The translations under genes were made by a program, and so were the position numbers. Shown piece by piece: positions 36,367 through 47,131 of a stretch of DNA of 64,000 bases. This DNA comes from Hirundichthys speculiger (Eukaryota; Chordata; Actinopteri; Beloniformes; Exocoetidae), in contig JAGFBZ010000558.1 of the NCBI GenBank assembly GCA_018398805.1, positions 292,524-356,523 on the forward strand. The letters run 5' to 3'. A model generated the notes under the pieces. The model made no database searches and had not been told where the DNA came from. It saw only the letters and a program-made list of their open reading frames with translations. Position 1 is the stretch's first letter, and every line of letters starts with the position of its first letter.

Positions 36367-36910
36367 TTTGTTGTTGTTATTATTATCATTATTATTATTA
36401 CTGTCGTTGTTGTTGTTGTTATTATCACAAAGAACAGCCATTAATTAAAACAGATGTTATTCTTTAAATGGCAACTGAAAATGCTTGTAAAAAACAGAGT
36501 TTTAAATCATTTTAGTTATAATGACAACAAAAAAGTTGTGAAAATATTATACTATAATAAAAATAATAATAACTAATCAGTCTTTATTTGTATAGCACAT
36601 TTGACCAAAGTGCTTCACAACTTTTAAAAACAAATAAAAATCAAACATGGACTATAAAAACAATAAGACCTAAAAACTCAGAAAAAAAGTTCCAATAAAA
36701 GCTCAATAGAAAAATAAGACAGTGACATAGTTCTATTATGTGCCAAATGCCATTCTAAATAGGTAGGTCTTTTTTTTAACAGGCTGGTCACTGAGGGCAC
36801 ATTGTAATAATAATAATATTTTTTTTAATTGTTACATGGTGCATAAAAAATAACATTTGACCAACATTTAATATTTTACATTGAATATATCTCCATCTAG
36901 TTTCACAGGA
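36316..36910. other. LAMP3 3' flank: microsatellites and SINE-like tail
   Basis: (ATT)n at 36318-36425, a CTTTATTTGTATAGCAC motif at 36582-36598, and A/T-rich sequence. The complement of CTTTATTTG provides a minus-strand AATAAA that could serve LAMP3. Confidence 0.45.
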
Positions 36911-39900
36911 TCAAAGTCTTTCATATCCTGCTCTGCGGCGTTCTCTGATGAGCAGGAGGCTCAGTATGACGATCAGAACCAGACCCACCGCCGCGGACCG
37001 GATGATGTGGGGAACGATTCTGTAATAGAGAAAGTCGGGCCAGCACTCCACCTCTGAAACAGAAGACAGGAAGGGACCAGATTTAACCCCCGTTGCTCTG
37101 ATTCTGACCATCATGAGCAAGAACGGAACCGAATCCAACCTAAAAGAGGATTATTGTCTTTTCTTTTTTACGTTCAGTGAGTCACAAATACATCTTTCTG
37201 CAATCCTCTCGAATGCTCAGTCACCTTCTCCACATTTGTCCTCGGGTTCACCGTACACCTGTATCCGCAGGTGAACCAGCTTGATGCTCAGGTTAGATGA
37301 ATCCAGCTGCAGATACCACGTTGTGCACCTGAAGCTTCGACCACAAGCTGCCTGGAAAAGCTTCGTCCGACCTGAGTATTCCTTATCTGTGAGGAGGAGG
37401 AGGATGTCAGACAGAAACAGTCAAGGTGTTAATGTTTTACAAGAAAATATCCCGCCGTCATCCTGAAATCTGCCCTTACTGGCGCATCCTCTGCAAACGG
37501 GCTGAGGATGCAAGTGTGCAGTCAGGCTGATGTCGTGGAGGCAGTCCTTGTCCTGGGGACGAAAAGAGGAAAAACCAAGACTTACCCATCATAATATGGA
37601 CATAATACTCGGTCGTCACACAGACATGAACACATGCAGGGTGTTGGTGAACGGTCCGGTAGACATGAACACATGCAGGGTGTTGGTAAGCGGTCCGGTA
37701 AACATGAACACATGCAGGGTGTTGGTAAACGGTCCGGTAAACATGAACACATGCAGGGTGTTGGTGAACGGTCCGGTAAACGTGAACACATGCAGGGTGT
37801 TGGTGAACGGTCCGGTAAACGTGAACACATGCAGGGTGTTGGTAAACGGTCCGGTACCTTTCTGACGGTGAAGTTCAGACAGGCAGCATCGTCCGGCAGA
37901 GTCAGAGAGAGAAGAGCTGCGTCTTTGTCACAGCGTCCACCGACTCTGACGTCGGACGGGTTCAGGTCGAAATGCCAGGTCTTCTGAAAGCGCCAAGAGA
38001 AAAGACTTTATATTTTCTCTATGCAAGGGGATGAGGAACTCTCTTTTGAGGACAAGTATGTCCACATTTTTGGACAGAGAGGACTGAAGGCTTGACGGAC
38101 GTGTAAAAGAAGTCCTCAGTGCAGCTTTGAACCTCCGACCCAGGCGGTCTCACAACCCTGGTTCAGGTGACTGAGACAAGGCAATTAGTTAAATTAAATC
38201 AAACAAAGTCATTGGAACACTCACAAGATGTCACCAAAATCACTTTGTCCCTTTAAAATCTTTCAGAAAATTATATAAATGTATCTTAAGATGAATATCG
38301 ATATATATCGTATCGTGAGCCGAATATCGTGTATCGTATCGTATCGTGAGATTAGTGTATCGCTACAGTCCTGTTGTTGTTCTGGGGTTCATTCCCACGT
38401 TTTGCACGAACGTAAGTTCACCTCTGGGACACGGAATCAACCTCGTTCCCATGGTGACGGCTCCACGCCGGCTGTATACGACTCACCTTCCCTTCAGCGA
38501 CCGTGAACTCTGCTCCCACGGTGATTTTGATGCACGGCGTCCCGTCACGGTCCGTCAGGTTGTAGCTTCCTGTGAAACGCACACAGCAGCTAAATGCAAC
38601 ACCTGATCAGGTACGAGTCTCTTGGTTTCATGCTTTATTACAAGGGCTGGGCAACGATTAAAACTTTTAATCGTGATTAATCCCTGATTAATCACAATTA
38701 ATCGCATTGTATACGCAAAATCAAATAATGAATTCGAAAGTAGTGTAAGATGCACTTTTATTTAAATGTTCTGCTGCCATATGAACTAAAGTGTCATAAC
38801 ATTTGTTGTTTAAACACTTTTAACATCAGCACTTGTCAGTAACACATATTTAGTGTAAATCTCATTTAAAATATGTAAAATAAATTAAAGCTTATTGCCA
38901 CTGCCAGGGCATTAATGTCATCCTGTTTTTATAAAAAATAAAGTCTACAAACAAAATCCAACAAAATGATTGTGTCTCAGCACAATCAGAACATTAAAAC
39001 AGGTAATTTCTGAGGTAACAGCAGAAACTTTTAACGGGGAGTTCAACTTGTCAGTTGTTACAAATAACCTTGTTTCTGTTGAATCCTCCGTCTGGGAGAA
39101 CTTTAAAATGAAAATGTCCATGTTAAAGTTCAGTAACTTTATCAATCCGTGTATCATTCATTCTTTCCATTTTCAATTGTTAATCAAAAATTAAAAAAAT
39201 CAAAAAGTGACATTTTATTACATTTTTCGTTTTTTTTAATATAACAAAAAAAAATGAAAAAAATGCCTGTTTTTTTTTTTTTTTTTAATATTTCAATTTT
39301 AGACTTGGATCAAAAATACGAAATGAAAAAACGGGCCACAGAACTGAATTTGTTTTATAACGGAGGACTGGACTTTCTGTTGTCATTACATATCTGTGCC
39401 ACTAGATGGAGCCGCACTGCAGTAACCAGCTAGAGAACAGCAGGACAGTGAACACATGGAGCAGATCTGATGGAACATGGAGGAATGACACCAAAGTTTA
39501 GTTACAGTCCAGAATATTTGTTTTCAAACAGAATTGTTAATATTGCTACCTGAGTTGCTACCTGAACTGTAAAGTTCACGGATTTTTACCGTTCTACATG
39601 TCTGTTTTAGCTTTTCTGCATGTTTACCTGCTAATCATCTTCCGGTTCTGCAGCAGCCAGTAACAGACTTTTCAAAACAAAAGCATGTGAGCAACATGCG
39701 TTAACGCGCGATAAAATAAATGTTGGCTTTAATAAATTAATGTGTTAATGCGATAATAACATGTTAACTTGCCCAGCCCTCGCTATTACATAACGATGAA
39801 TTAGTTTTCTGTTTTTTAACTCTAGAGAAGAAGCGGGTCAATGTCAGAGAAATAAAAACTACGCAGACTGAGTTCAGATCTCTCAGCGCTCAGTGGAGCA

Positions 39901-42900
39901 GTAAAAGCTTCCCCGTTGATGTTGGCTGATCTGATGGAGACCCTCGTGTAAAGTCTATGTTGGGGTGCAGACGGTGCAGACCCCTGAGGACTGGCGTTGG
40001 AGACCCCTGTTGTGGTGGATATCTAAGTGTTTAGTACGTTTGCAGTAAACCGAGCTTTGCATTTGTACCTATTTCAGGATCGACTGCGGCGGCGTTCAGA
40101 ACCGGCCGGTGAGTCTGAGCCTCAGACGGCGTCTCAGCGTCCACCGTAGGCTGGACGGGGACGTCGTTTCTCTGGAGATGGACACCTGGTGGAGGAGGAG
40201 AACCGTCAGTCTCACCTTCTGCTGATCCGTGACTTTTTACAGATTTAATCGCCTAACGGCTGAGATTTGGCGCAGCAGCTTGGACGGTGAAACGAAACTT
40301 GACGATGGTTCTGTCTGCTTGGATGTGGTCGGTGATTCCCAGCTCACGTCGTAAATATTGAAATGAAGCACAAGACTGAAATGACGTATAAACACACGGA
40401 AAACTCACAGAAGCTCAACAAAACTGCTTGAGGCGACGGCACAAATCACGGAAATCAATCACGGGACCAGCAGTCGCAGACAAGGGTTTCTTCTATTCAT
40501 GACTCTTTCATCTAATGACTCCAAACAAACTCAAATGACAGCGTCATCGGCGTAGAGAGATGCAGTTTAGATCACGTCATCACTAGGGTTGGGAATCGAG
40601 AACTGGTTCCTGTAGAGAACTGGTTCCGTGTGTTTCAATTCCATAGAACCGTTTGGCAGTTTATCCAGCGATTCTCTTATCGATTCCAACCAGCACGAAT
40701 CTCACGTAATTTACGCAAGTTACGCACAGTCAATTCCAGAAAGCACTTACGTGATTAAGTTACGTCGGTTTAGCACGTTAGCATTGCAGTGTAAACAACA
40801 ATGGCGCCCACCAGGTTCAAACGCTCCAAAGTTTGGCTTCACTTCACCAAAGAAAGATGGCAACAAGGCAACAAGCAGTCATTGTAAAGTGGAGATAACA
40901 GCGTCGGGAGGGAACACGGCTAACACGCAGAAACATTTGAACACACAACATGTGATAACGAGTGTCGTGTTTTTGACGCTTCGGACTGATGGATCTCAAC
41001 CCAGCAGCAGTAGCCAAGCTAAGATCACCTCTGGTAACTCTGGTAAGTAGCTATCCCGCTGCCTATGTGCTTCTTTGTAAAACACGCTATAACATTAGCG
41101 CTATGCTAATAAACGAATGCCTTCTGCATTACATTTAGAAGATGACCGTGACGAGAGAGAGAGTCTGGCTGGTTCAGAGGCTGGAAGACATGATTATTTT
41201 ACTGCTAAAGAATTGTTAATTCTTCATAGTATTTGCAGATTTGTACTATGCACTGTTCCCTTGTATTTGATAGTATTTATCTTTCTTTATTATTATTTTT
41301 GAGTGCTTAGTGAGCTCATATATCCTTTTAAAAGGGAGATTTTTTCATTTTTATTAGGAAAAATCTGTTAGTAAAATGTTCCACATTCTTGTGTATTTGC
41401 ACAGTTACATATTACAACAGTTAACACGTTATCCAGGCTTTGGGCCTCTTTTGACCTCGCTGTTGAGTTTGTAAGGTCGTGACTTCTAAGTAAAAAAAAT
41501 TGATGCAAATAGAACTGTTTGTTCTCCTTTTTCTCCAATTTAGAATCGATAAGAGAATCGATACAGAATCGAATTGTTAAACAGTATCGATAATGGAATT
41601 GGAAAAATCTTATCAATTCCCATCCCTAGTCATCAGCCAAGTTGTTTATAAGAAAGAAGAAGAAAAGAGGAGCCAGAACAGAACCCTGAGGGACTTTTTT
41701 TGGGACAATAAGATCGGAAGCTGCGTTCAAATACAAAATTGTGCCTTTAAGTGCCGAATCAAAGCGAGCAAGTTCTTCCAGCTTTTCCCTCTTGTTGGCG
41801 TCACTGCAGCCTCCATCCACCACCTGCCACATCACAGCCACCGTCCCTCTGGACCGAAAACGAAGTTCCTACGTTTGTTAGATGTAAGTGTGCAGCGGTT
41901 ACTCCATTCTTATTTGATTAAAAAACTTTCAGGCTGCTGGACTTGCAGTTGCTGTGCCGTTCAGACTACATGACACGGTGTCAGTGAACGCATCACAGCA
42001 TGTTGCGTGGCTCTAAAACTGAGCCTGCTATGACTGACGGCGTATTTAAGGCGGGTGGTGGAGAACGGTGAACACGAAAGTACCCCGTCTCTGAACTGAT
42101 GTTCACATTCTGGCTTGACACGAAGATGTCGTCACTTCACATTTCATCTGGGCGATAGAGGGGTCACGGATATGGAGCCCCGTTTGGGTCATAATTCAAT
42201 GAATAAATGAGTTTATTATTATGAAATCAGGCGTTTATTATTATGAAATATGTATCCATTATTATGAAATGTTTCCCATTATTATGAAATACATGTTTAT
42301 TATTGTGAAATGTTTCATATTATTATGAAATATATGTGTATTATTATGAAATATTTCTCATTATTATGAAAAAATGTAATTATTATGAAATATATATTTA
42401 TTTTTATTTAATCTTAAGTTTAATTCATAATAGTTTATTTCAGAATGTCTTTTTTTTTTTAATCTAAGAATGAGCTTTTACATAATAATGACATTTTGCC
42501 AGTGGGCGGGACCAGTGGTTGACCTGCACGCTCATTGGCTGATCCTTCTCCATTCTACGCTCTGACATCGACTAGTTTTGGCCGTGAGGTCCCGTTAGCA
42601 GCGGGCCGTGGCGTCATCAAGGTGCGCTCCTAGTCCGATTGTAGCTATGGCAGCTTGGACTGAGCTACGGGAAACCTTGACGTTTCTTAGTCGATGTCAA
42701 CTTTTAACCGTAAACTGAGGTGCATTCTGCCACCTACTGGCCTGGAGTATAACTGCACCTCTCGCCCACTATCGATATTCACTGTTCTGTTGCTTATGCC
42801 TGAATGAAAGAGCAGCCAATCACATAAATGGCTCCGCCCTCTCTGCTGTGATTGACACACAAATCATTCTTATGAAAAACAAAGACATTATTATGTAAAA

Positions 42901-43760
42901 GCTCATTCTTATGAAAAACAAAACCATTATCATAATAATAGGAAATATTTCATAATAATAAACGTCTACTTTTCATAATAATAGACTCATTTAATCATTG
43001 AATTATGACCCAAACGGGGCTCCATACCCTGAAGACCCGACGCCTTAACAAAGTCTCAAAACAGAAAATCTCACACAAAGAGCAAGAAGAAACATGACAT
43101 GAGTGGTTTTTTAACCTCAGGTCATGAATAATAACATCTGGGAACATGAAGTTAGATCGAGACAACTGTCAGAAAGCAAAAAAAATGATTGAATGCTTCC
43201 TACTTTCCATGGCTTTGATTCTTTGTCTATTCCATCTTCAGTTATCAAGAAACCGAGACTTCATATGTATTTTAAGCTGTCATGGCAGTAACACGGCTGT
43301 TTTCCTGATCAGGCAACCTCTTCGCTGCTTCAACCACAACGTGAGAAAGAACACGACCCTGAAGACCACAGCATGAACGTGTGGGACAGGAAACCAGCGC
43401 GAGCTTCTAACTGGTAAAGGTCACAGTTATACCATGCTGCAGTTACAGGAAAAATGTGCTCTTTAAAGGTAAATGAACGCAGATCTCTCAGGCTGTGATT
43501 AGTTAAAAAAAACATTATTTTATGTTGGAAATCTTCATGCACATCTGTGACATTAATTACAGGATGATAGCAAAAATGATCATGCTGCTGCTTTTTTCAG
43601 AAAAATAAATGTTGGGTAGTGAGGATGTGGAAACAGTCGGTGCTAATTTATACATAAAAAAACAGTAATGGTAAAAAAAAAAAAAAAAAAAAAATCTGAG
43701 TAAAAAGACAAACTTACGTGAAATGAAAGCAGCCAGGAGGATAAAGAGACCGTCCATCAT
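36911..43760 (-). CDS. LAMP3: LAMP3-like lysosome-associated membrane glycoprotein (complete, 7 exons)
   Basis: Type I lysosomal/endosomal membrane protein. Exons in order: 43718-43760, 40069-40185, 38487-38569, 37858-37983, 37480-37552, 37225-37386, 36911-37053; total 747 bp, 248 aa, all phases consistent. Exon 1 encodes a hydrophobic signal peptide (MMDGLFILLAAFIS). A short Thr/Pro stalk (about 16-53) replaces the long mucin-like region of mammalian LAMP3. One LAMP domain follows (about 54-205), with the paired-Cys pattern (DGTPCIKI, VGGRCDKD, ACGRSFRC, EDKCGEE, VECW). A membrane segment spans about 214-237, then a short basic tail ends in GYERL, a GYxxPhi lysosomal sorting signal. It sits directly upstream of MCCC1 on the same strand, as in human 3q27, which favours LAMP3 over LAMP1/2. 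At 248 aa it is shorter than human LAMP3 (416). An extra exon in the 3.5-kb intron 1 cannot be excluded, since both flanking phases are 1. Confidence 0.88.
37616..37858. repeat. 39-bp minisatellite in a LAMP3 intron
   Basis: About six copies of a unit containing AACACATGCAGGGTGTTGGT and ACGGTCCGGTA. The last unit runs up to the splice donor of the exon 37858-37983, so the donor GTACCGG belongs to the repeat unit. Confidence 0.92.
38643..39780 (+). mobile_element. hAT-like MITE family 'GCTGGGCAA', copy 2
   Basis: AGGGCTGGGCAACGATTAAA to ...AACTTGCCCAGCCCT. Flanks TTTATTACA and CGCTATTACA share TATTACA. Same orientation as copy 1. In a LAMP3 intron. Confidence 0.8.
40584..41628 (+). mobile_element. 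hAT-like element with degraded BED finger
   Basis: Ends TAGGGTTGGGAATCGAGAAC and ...TCAATTCCCATCCCTA, flanked by GTCATCAC / GTCATCAG (7 of 8). Around 40815-40960 the plus strand shows SKVWLHFTK in one frame and CKVEITASGGNTANTQKHL in another, a BED zinc finger with a frameshift and a lost Cys. LAMP3 intron 1. Confidence 0.8.
41629..41990 (-). mobile_element. LINE reverse-transcriptase scrap
   Basis: The minus strand at about 41630-41700 reads KKVPQGSVLAPLFF...LINNLAD, resembling the [16 protein letters not shown] motif of non-LTR reverse transcriptases. Too short for a family. Confidence 0.45.
42171..43026. mobile_element. Palindromic MITE, TATGGAGCCCCG family, copy 1
   Basis: Ends TATGGAGCCCCGTTTGGGTC and its complement, with internal TATTATGAAAT repeats on both sides so that the whole element is nearly self-complementary. 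The middle has a GC-rich unique part. Confidence 0.8.
43030..43700. other. LAMP3 intron 1, no feature recognised
   Basis: An A-run of about 22 at 43673-43694 near the exon 1 donor. No exon supported. Confidence 0.35.
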
Positions 43761-43958
43761 TCAGCACCATCGCTGGAGAAGAATTAAAGTTGCCACCAGA
43801 CAGGAAGTGCAGCAGAGAGGAGGTGGGCTGAGAAACGCCTGAACACCTCCAGCAATGATGTCACCGACGGTGAGAAGTCAGTTTGACGGCCTCGTGATGG
43901 GGTGATGTTCAAATTCACCCTCAGTTAAAAAAGACGTGCAGACATGCAGGATTTTTTT

Positions 43959-45031
43959 GGGGATGCACGATAACTGTTTTTTAAAACCGATAACGATAAC
44001 CGATAACTTTCAGCTCCTAAAGGCCGATACCGATAACACACACATATACCTAAGATCATTACATCAATACTATAAACAAAATCAAAAATAGTTTGGACTC
44101 TTTAAATGAACAGATATTTATTTTTTCCAATGAAAAACTATTGGCAAACCTCTCAAACATTTTCATAAAGCTATCAAACAAACCTATTTGATATCTCACA
44201 TTAACTTAAATAAGGTTCATTACTGACTGATATAAAAAATAAAGGCTCCTTGAACTGATGGAAATACATGCATCAGAATTACTAACTGAAAAAGATTAAC
44301 ATTTAAAGGATTTTGGCTTGTGGTTCCATTTAAATTAATACCTTTAATTAAAGTAAATGAGGTTCAGTGATTTTTTTTTTGTTTTTTTATCTCATGGAAG
44401 CTTTAGATGAGAGACATGAGGGAGAGCAGAGACTGCTGCTGGCTTGCACATGTTAGCATTAGCTTCCGTTAGCTCACATTAGCGTGATTTCAAAACTCCA
44501 TGGAAGCGATTGTTATGTTGTAGGTGGCTGATCAGGTTTTACGTATTAAAGCTTGTGCTTCCCTCCTCGTAGAATTCACTCGGAGGATTCATCACAAATA
44601 ACCACCAAACTATCTTCTTCTGAAACTTTAACGAAGTTCCACGCCGCCATGTTTGTTGTGATCAGCGCTGTGCTGCAGGCTGCATTCAAGGTGGAACGTA
44701 AATTCCCACGTTTCCTCGTTTGCTAGTCTTTCTTTCAGCCTTTTCATATTTTTTTTTTCTTTATGTGTAACATGTGGGAAAATACTGCAAATATCGATTC
44801 AAGTCAGCAACTACTAAAATTATGACCGAGTTGTTTTCTGGCATGAGGGCGTGTTCTTGATTTTCCTGACTGAGAAATAATTTTTCTGATCATTTAAGAC
44901 TCAGAGGGAGCGAGGCACTGCCGTGTTGACAAAAATATATATGTTGTCAGGGCTATTTGTCGTGATATCGGACTTATTGGGATGACATCATAATTTCCTG
45001 TTATCAGCCCGATAGTTATTGTGCACTCCTA
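43959..45031 (-). mobile_element. hAT-like MITE family 'GCACGATAA', copy 2
   Basis: Reverse orientation to 23312-24437. Flanked by a perfect 8-bp direct repeat ATTTTTTT (43951-43958, 45032-45039). Lies just upstream of LAMP3 exon 1. Confidence 0.85.
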
Positions 45032-45039
45032 ATTTTTTT

Positions 45040-45670
45040 ATTTATTTATTTTTTACCCCTACGTCCACGTTTCATCTCTTTCTTAAAGTGCAGCCAAAGC
45101 AAATGTCTCCTTGTTCGTGCTCATGAAGAATCACCTTCCAGCTTCAGTGGAGGCCTTATGTTCTGCTAAAAATTGGGCCTCTACAAAATAAAAGCACCTG
45201 CAGGAAAGAAGAGCATCTCCGCTTCATTCCTGACAACAAAAACCTGGACAATCAACACAATTATGCTCACAGGCTCCTCTGCAGGGCCAGTGGGAGTCCA
45301 GAGGGGGGCGCTCCCACTTCATTTCTGCTGTCAGCCATGTCGTGTCTTTTAAAACTCCCCCACAGGAGTTTTTATTTTTACATTGAAAACATCTCATAAT
45401 GTGTAATAGCACATTTTGCATCTTGTTCATCATCACAGTCTGGAGCTCAGCGGGTTCATTTATTCTCTCGGAGCACGTGACGCTCCTGACAGAAGCATTG
45501 CTCGCGGTGCACGCGTTCCCGTCTGCGCGACACCCGCACACGGATGGAGTTTAACATCTGAGCGGGTTTCACCTCGTTTGACTCAGTAGCTGTGAGGAAA
45601 TCAAACTGAGGTCAAAGGTCAGCGGGACAAAGTACCACATGAAACACGCAGAAAAAAACAGGCCGAGCGC
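45040..45670. other. LAMP3-KNG1 intergenic, no gene seen
   Basis: A 105-codon minus frame here has no recognisable domain and no splice context. Confidence 0.35.
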
Positions 45671-46502
45671 TATGGAGCCCCGTTTGGGTCATAATTCAAT
45701 GAATAAATGAGTCTATTATTATGAAATACAGGCGTTTATTATTATTATGAAATACATATCCATTATTATGATAATAGTTTCGTTTTTCATAAGAATGATT
45801 TGAGTGTCAAACACAGCAGAGAGGGCGGAGCCATTTATGTGATTGGCTGCTCTTTCATTCAGACATAAGCAACAGAACAGTGAATATCGATAGTGAGCGA
45901 GAGGTGCAACGTATATACTCCAGGCCAGTAGGTGGCAGAATGCACCTCAGTTTACGGTTAAAAGTTGACATCGACTAAGAAACGTCAAGGTTTCCCGTAG
46001 CTCAGTCCAAGCTGCCATAGCTACAATCGGACTAGCAGCGCACCTTGATGACGCCACGGCCCGCTGCTAACGGGACCTCACGGCCAAAACTAGTCGATGT
46101 CAGAGCGTAGAATGGAGAAGGATCAGCCAATGAGCGTGCAGGTCAACCACTGGTCCCGCCCACTGGCAAAATGTCATTATTATGTAAAAGCTCATTCTTA
46201 TGAAAAATGAAGCAATTATGTAAAAACTCGTTCTTAGATTTAAAAAAAGCCATTCTGAAATAAACTATTATGCATTAAACTAAGATTAAATAATAATAAA
46301 AATATGTTTCATAATAATTACATTTTTTCATAATAATGAGAAATATTTCATAATAATGGATACGTATTTCATAATAATAAACGCCTGTATTTCATAATAA
46401 TAGACTCATTTATTATTATTTATAAATAATAACATAAATAAATAATTTATTTATTTATGTATATTATTATTACATAAATTATGGCCCTAACGGGGCTCCA
46501 TA
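45671..46502. mobile_element. Palindromic MITE, TATGGAGCCCCG family, copy 2
   Basis: Ends TATGGAGCCCCGTTTGGGTC...CGGGGCTCCATA, flanked by GAGCGC on both sides. The central unique part is inverted relative to copy 1. Confidence 0.85.
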
Positions 46503-46744
46503 GAGCGCAGCGCTGTCCGTAAATGCGCACATTTACGGTCGTTTCTGTCGACGCTAAAAAGTTCCATGCGCTTTAATACGTGCGCTCATGCGCGTTTGCG
46601 GCCTCTTTGCACGTGGAGGGAAGCTCTTCCATCTCCGTTTATCTCGTCTCTGATACCGGAGTATTGACTCAGCAAACAGGAGAGCAAACATGTACTCTCC
46701 TTTCATCGACTGGACCTGGTTGGGGTTATTGTGCGTGTCCCCAC

Positions 46745-46781
<37 letters not shown>

Positions 46782-47131
46782 AGTATGTATGTGTCACTCT
46801 GAGTGTCATCATCCTTCCCAGGATTCTTCCCAACATTTTCAGTCAGTCGTGCGTCGCAGCGTGGACAGGAGTCAAAGTCTCGTCCCTCCAGCAGGATCAG
46901 CAGCAGCTCCACCTTCACCAGCTGTAAGTTCTGTAAGCTCTACACTCAACGAGCTTTATTTAAATTTAAAAAAAGAAAAAAAACTTCCAGAGCGAGTCTC
47001 TCCCGCCGGTGTTAGGAGGTCACCCGGATGCGCGCAGATTGTCGGCTGCTTTGACATTTGTCATTTGTGTGATCCGCACCCAGAACCAGAACCAGAACCA
47101 GAACCAGGACCAGAGCCAGCGGGATCAGAGG
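46503..47131 (+). promoter_or_regulatory. KNG1: KNG1 upstream region and 5' UTR
   Basis: Contains (CA)n at 46744-46780 and, just before the ATG, a hexamer run of (CCAGAA)n / AACCAGAACCAG at 47082-47112. An upstream ATG (47027) opens a short frame that overlaps the start. No TATA box could be assigned with confidence. Confidence 0.35.

Noticed and set aside
45224..45541. 105-codon Cys-rich minus frame
   Set aside because: No known domain, no conserved spacing of Cys, no splice partner; treated as chance.
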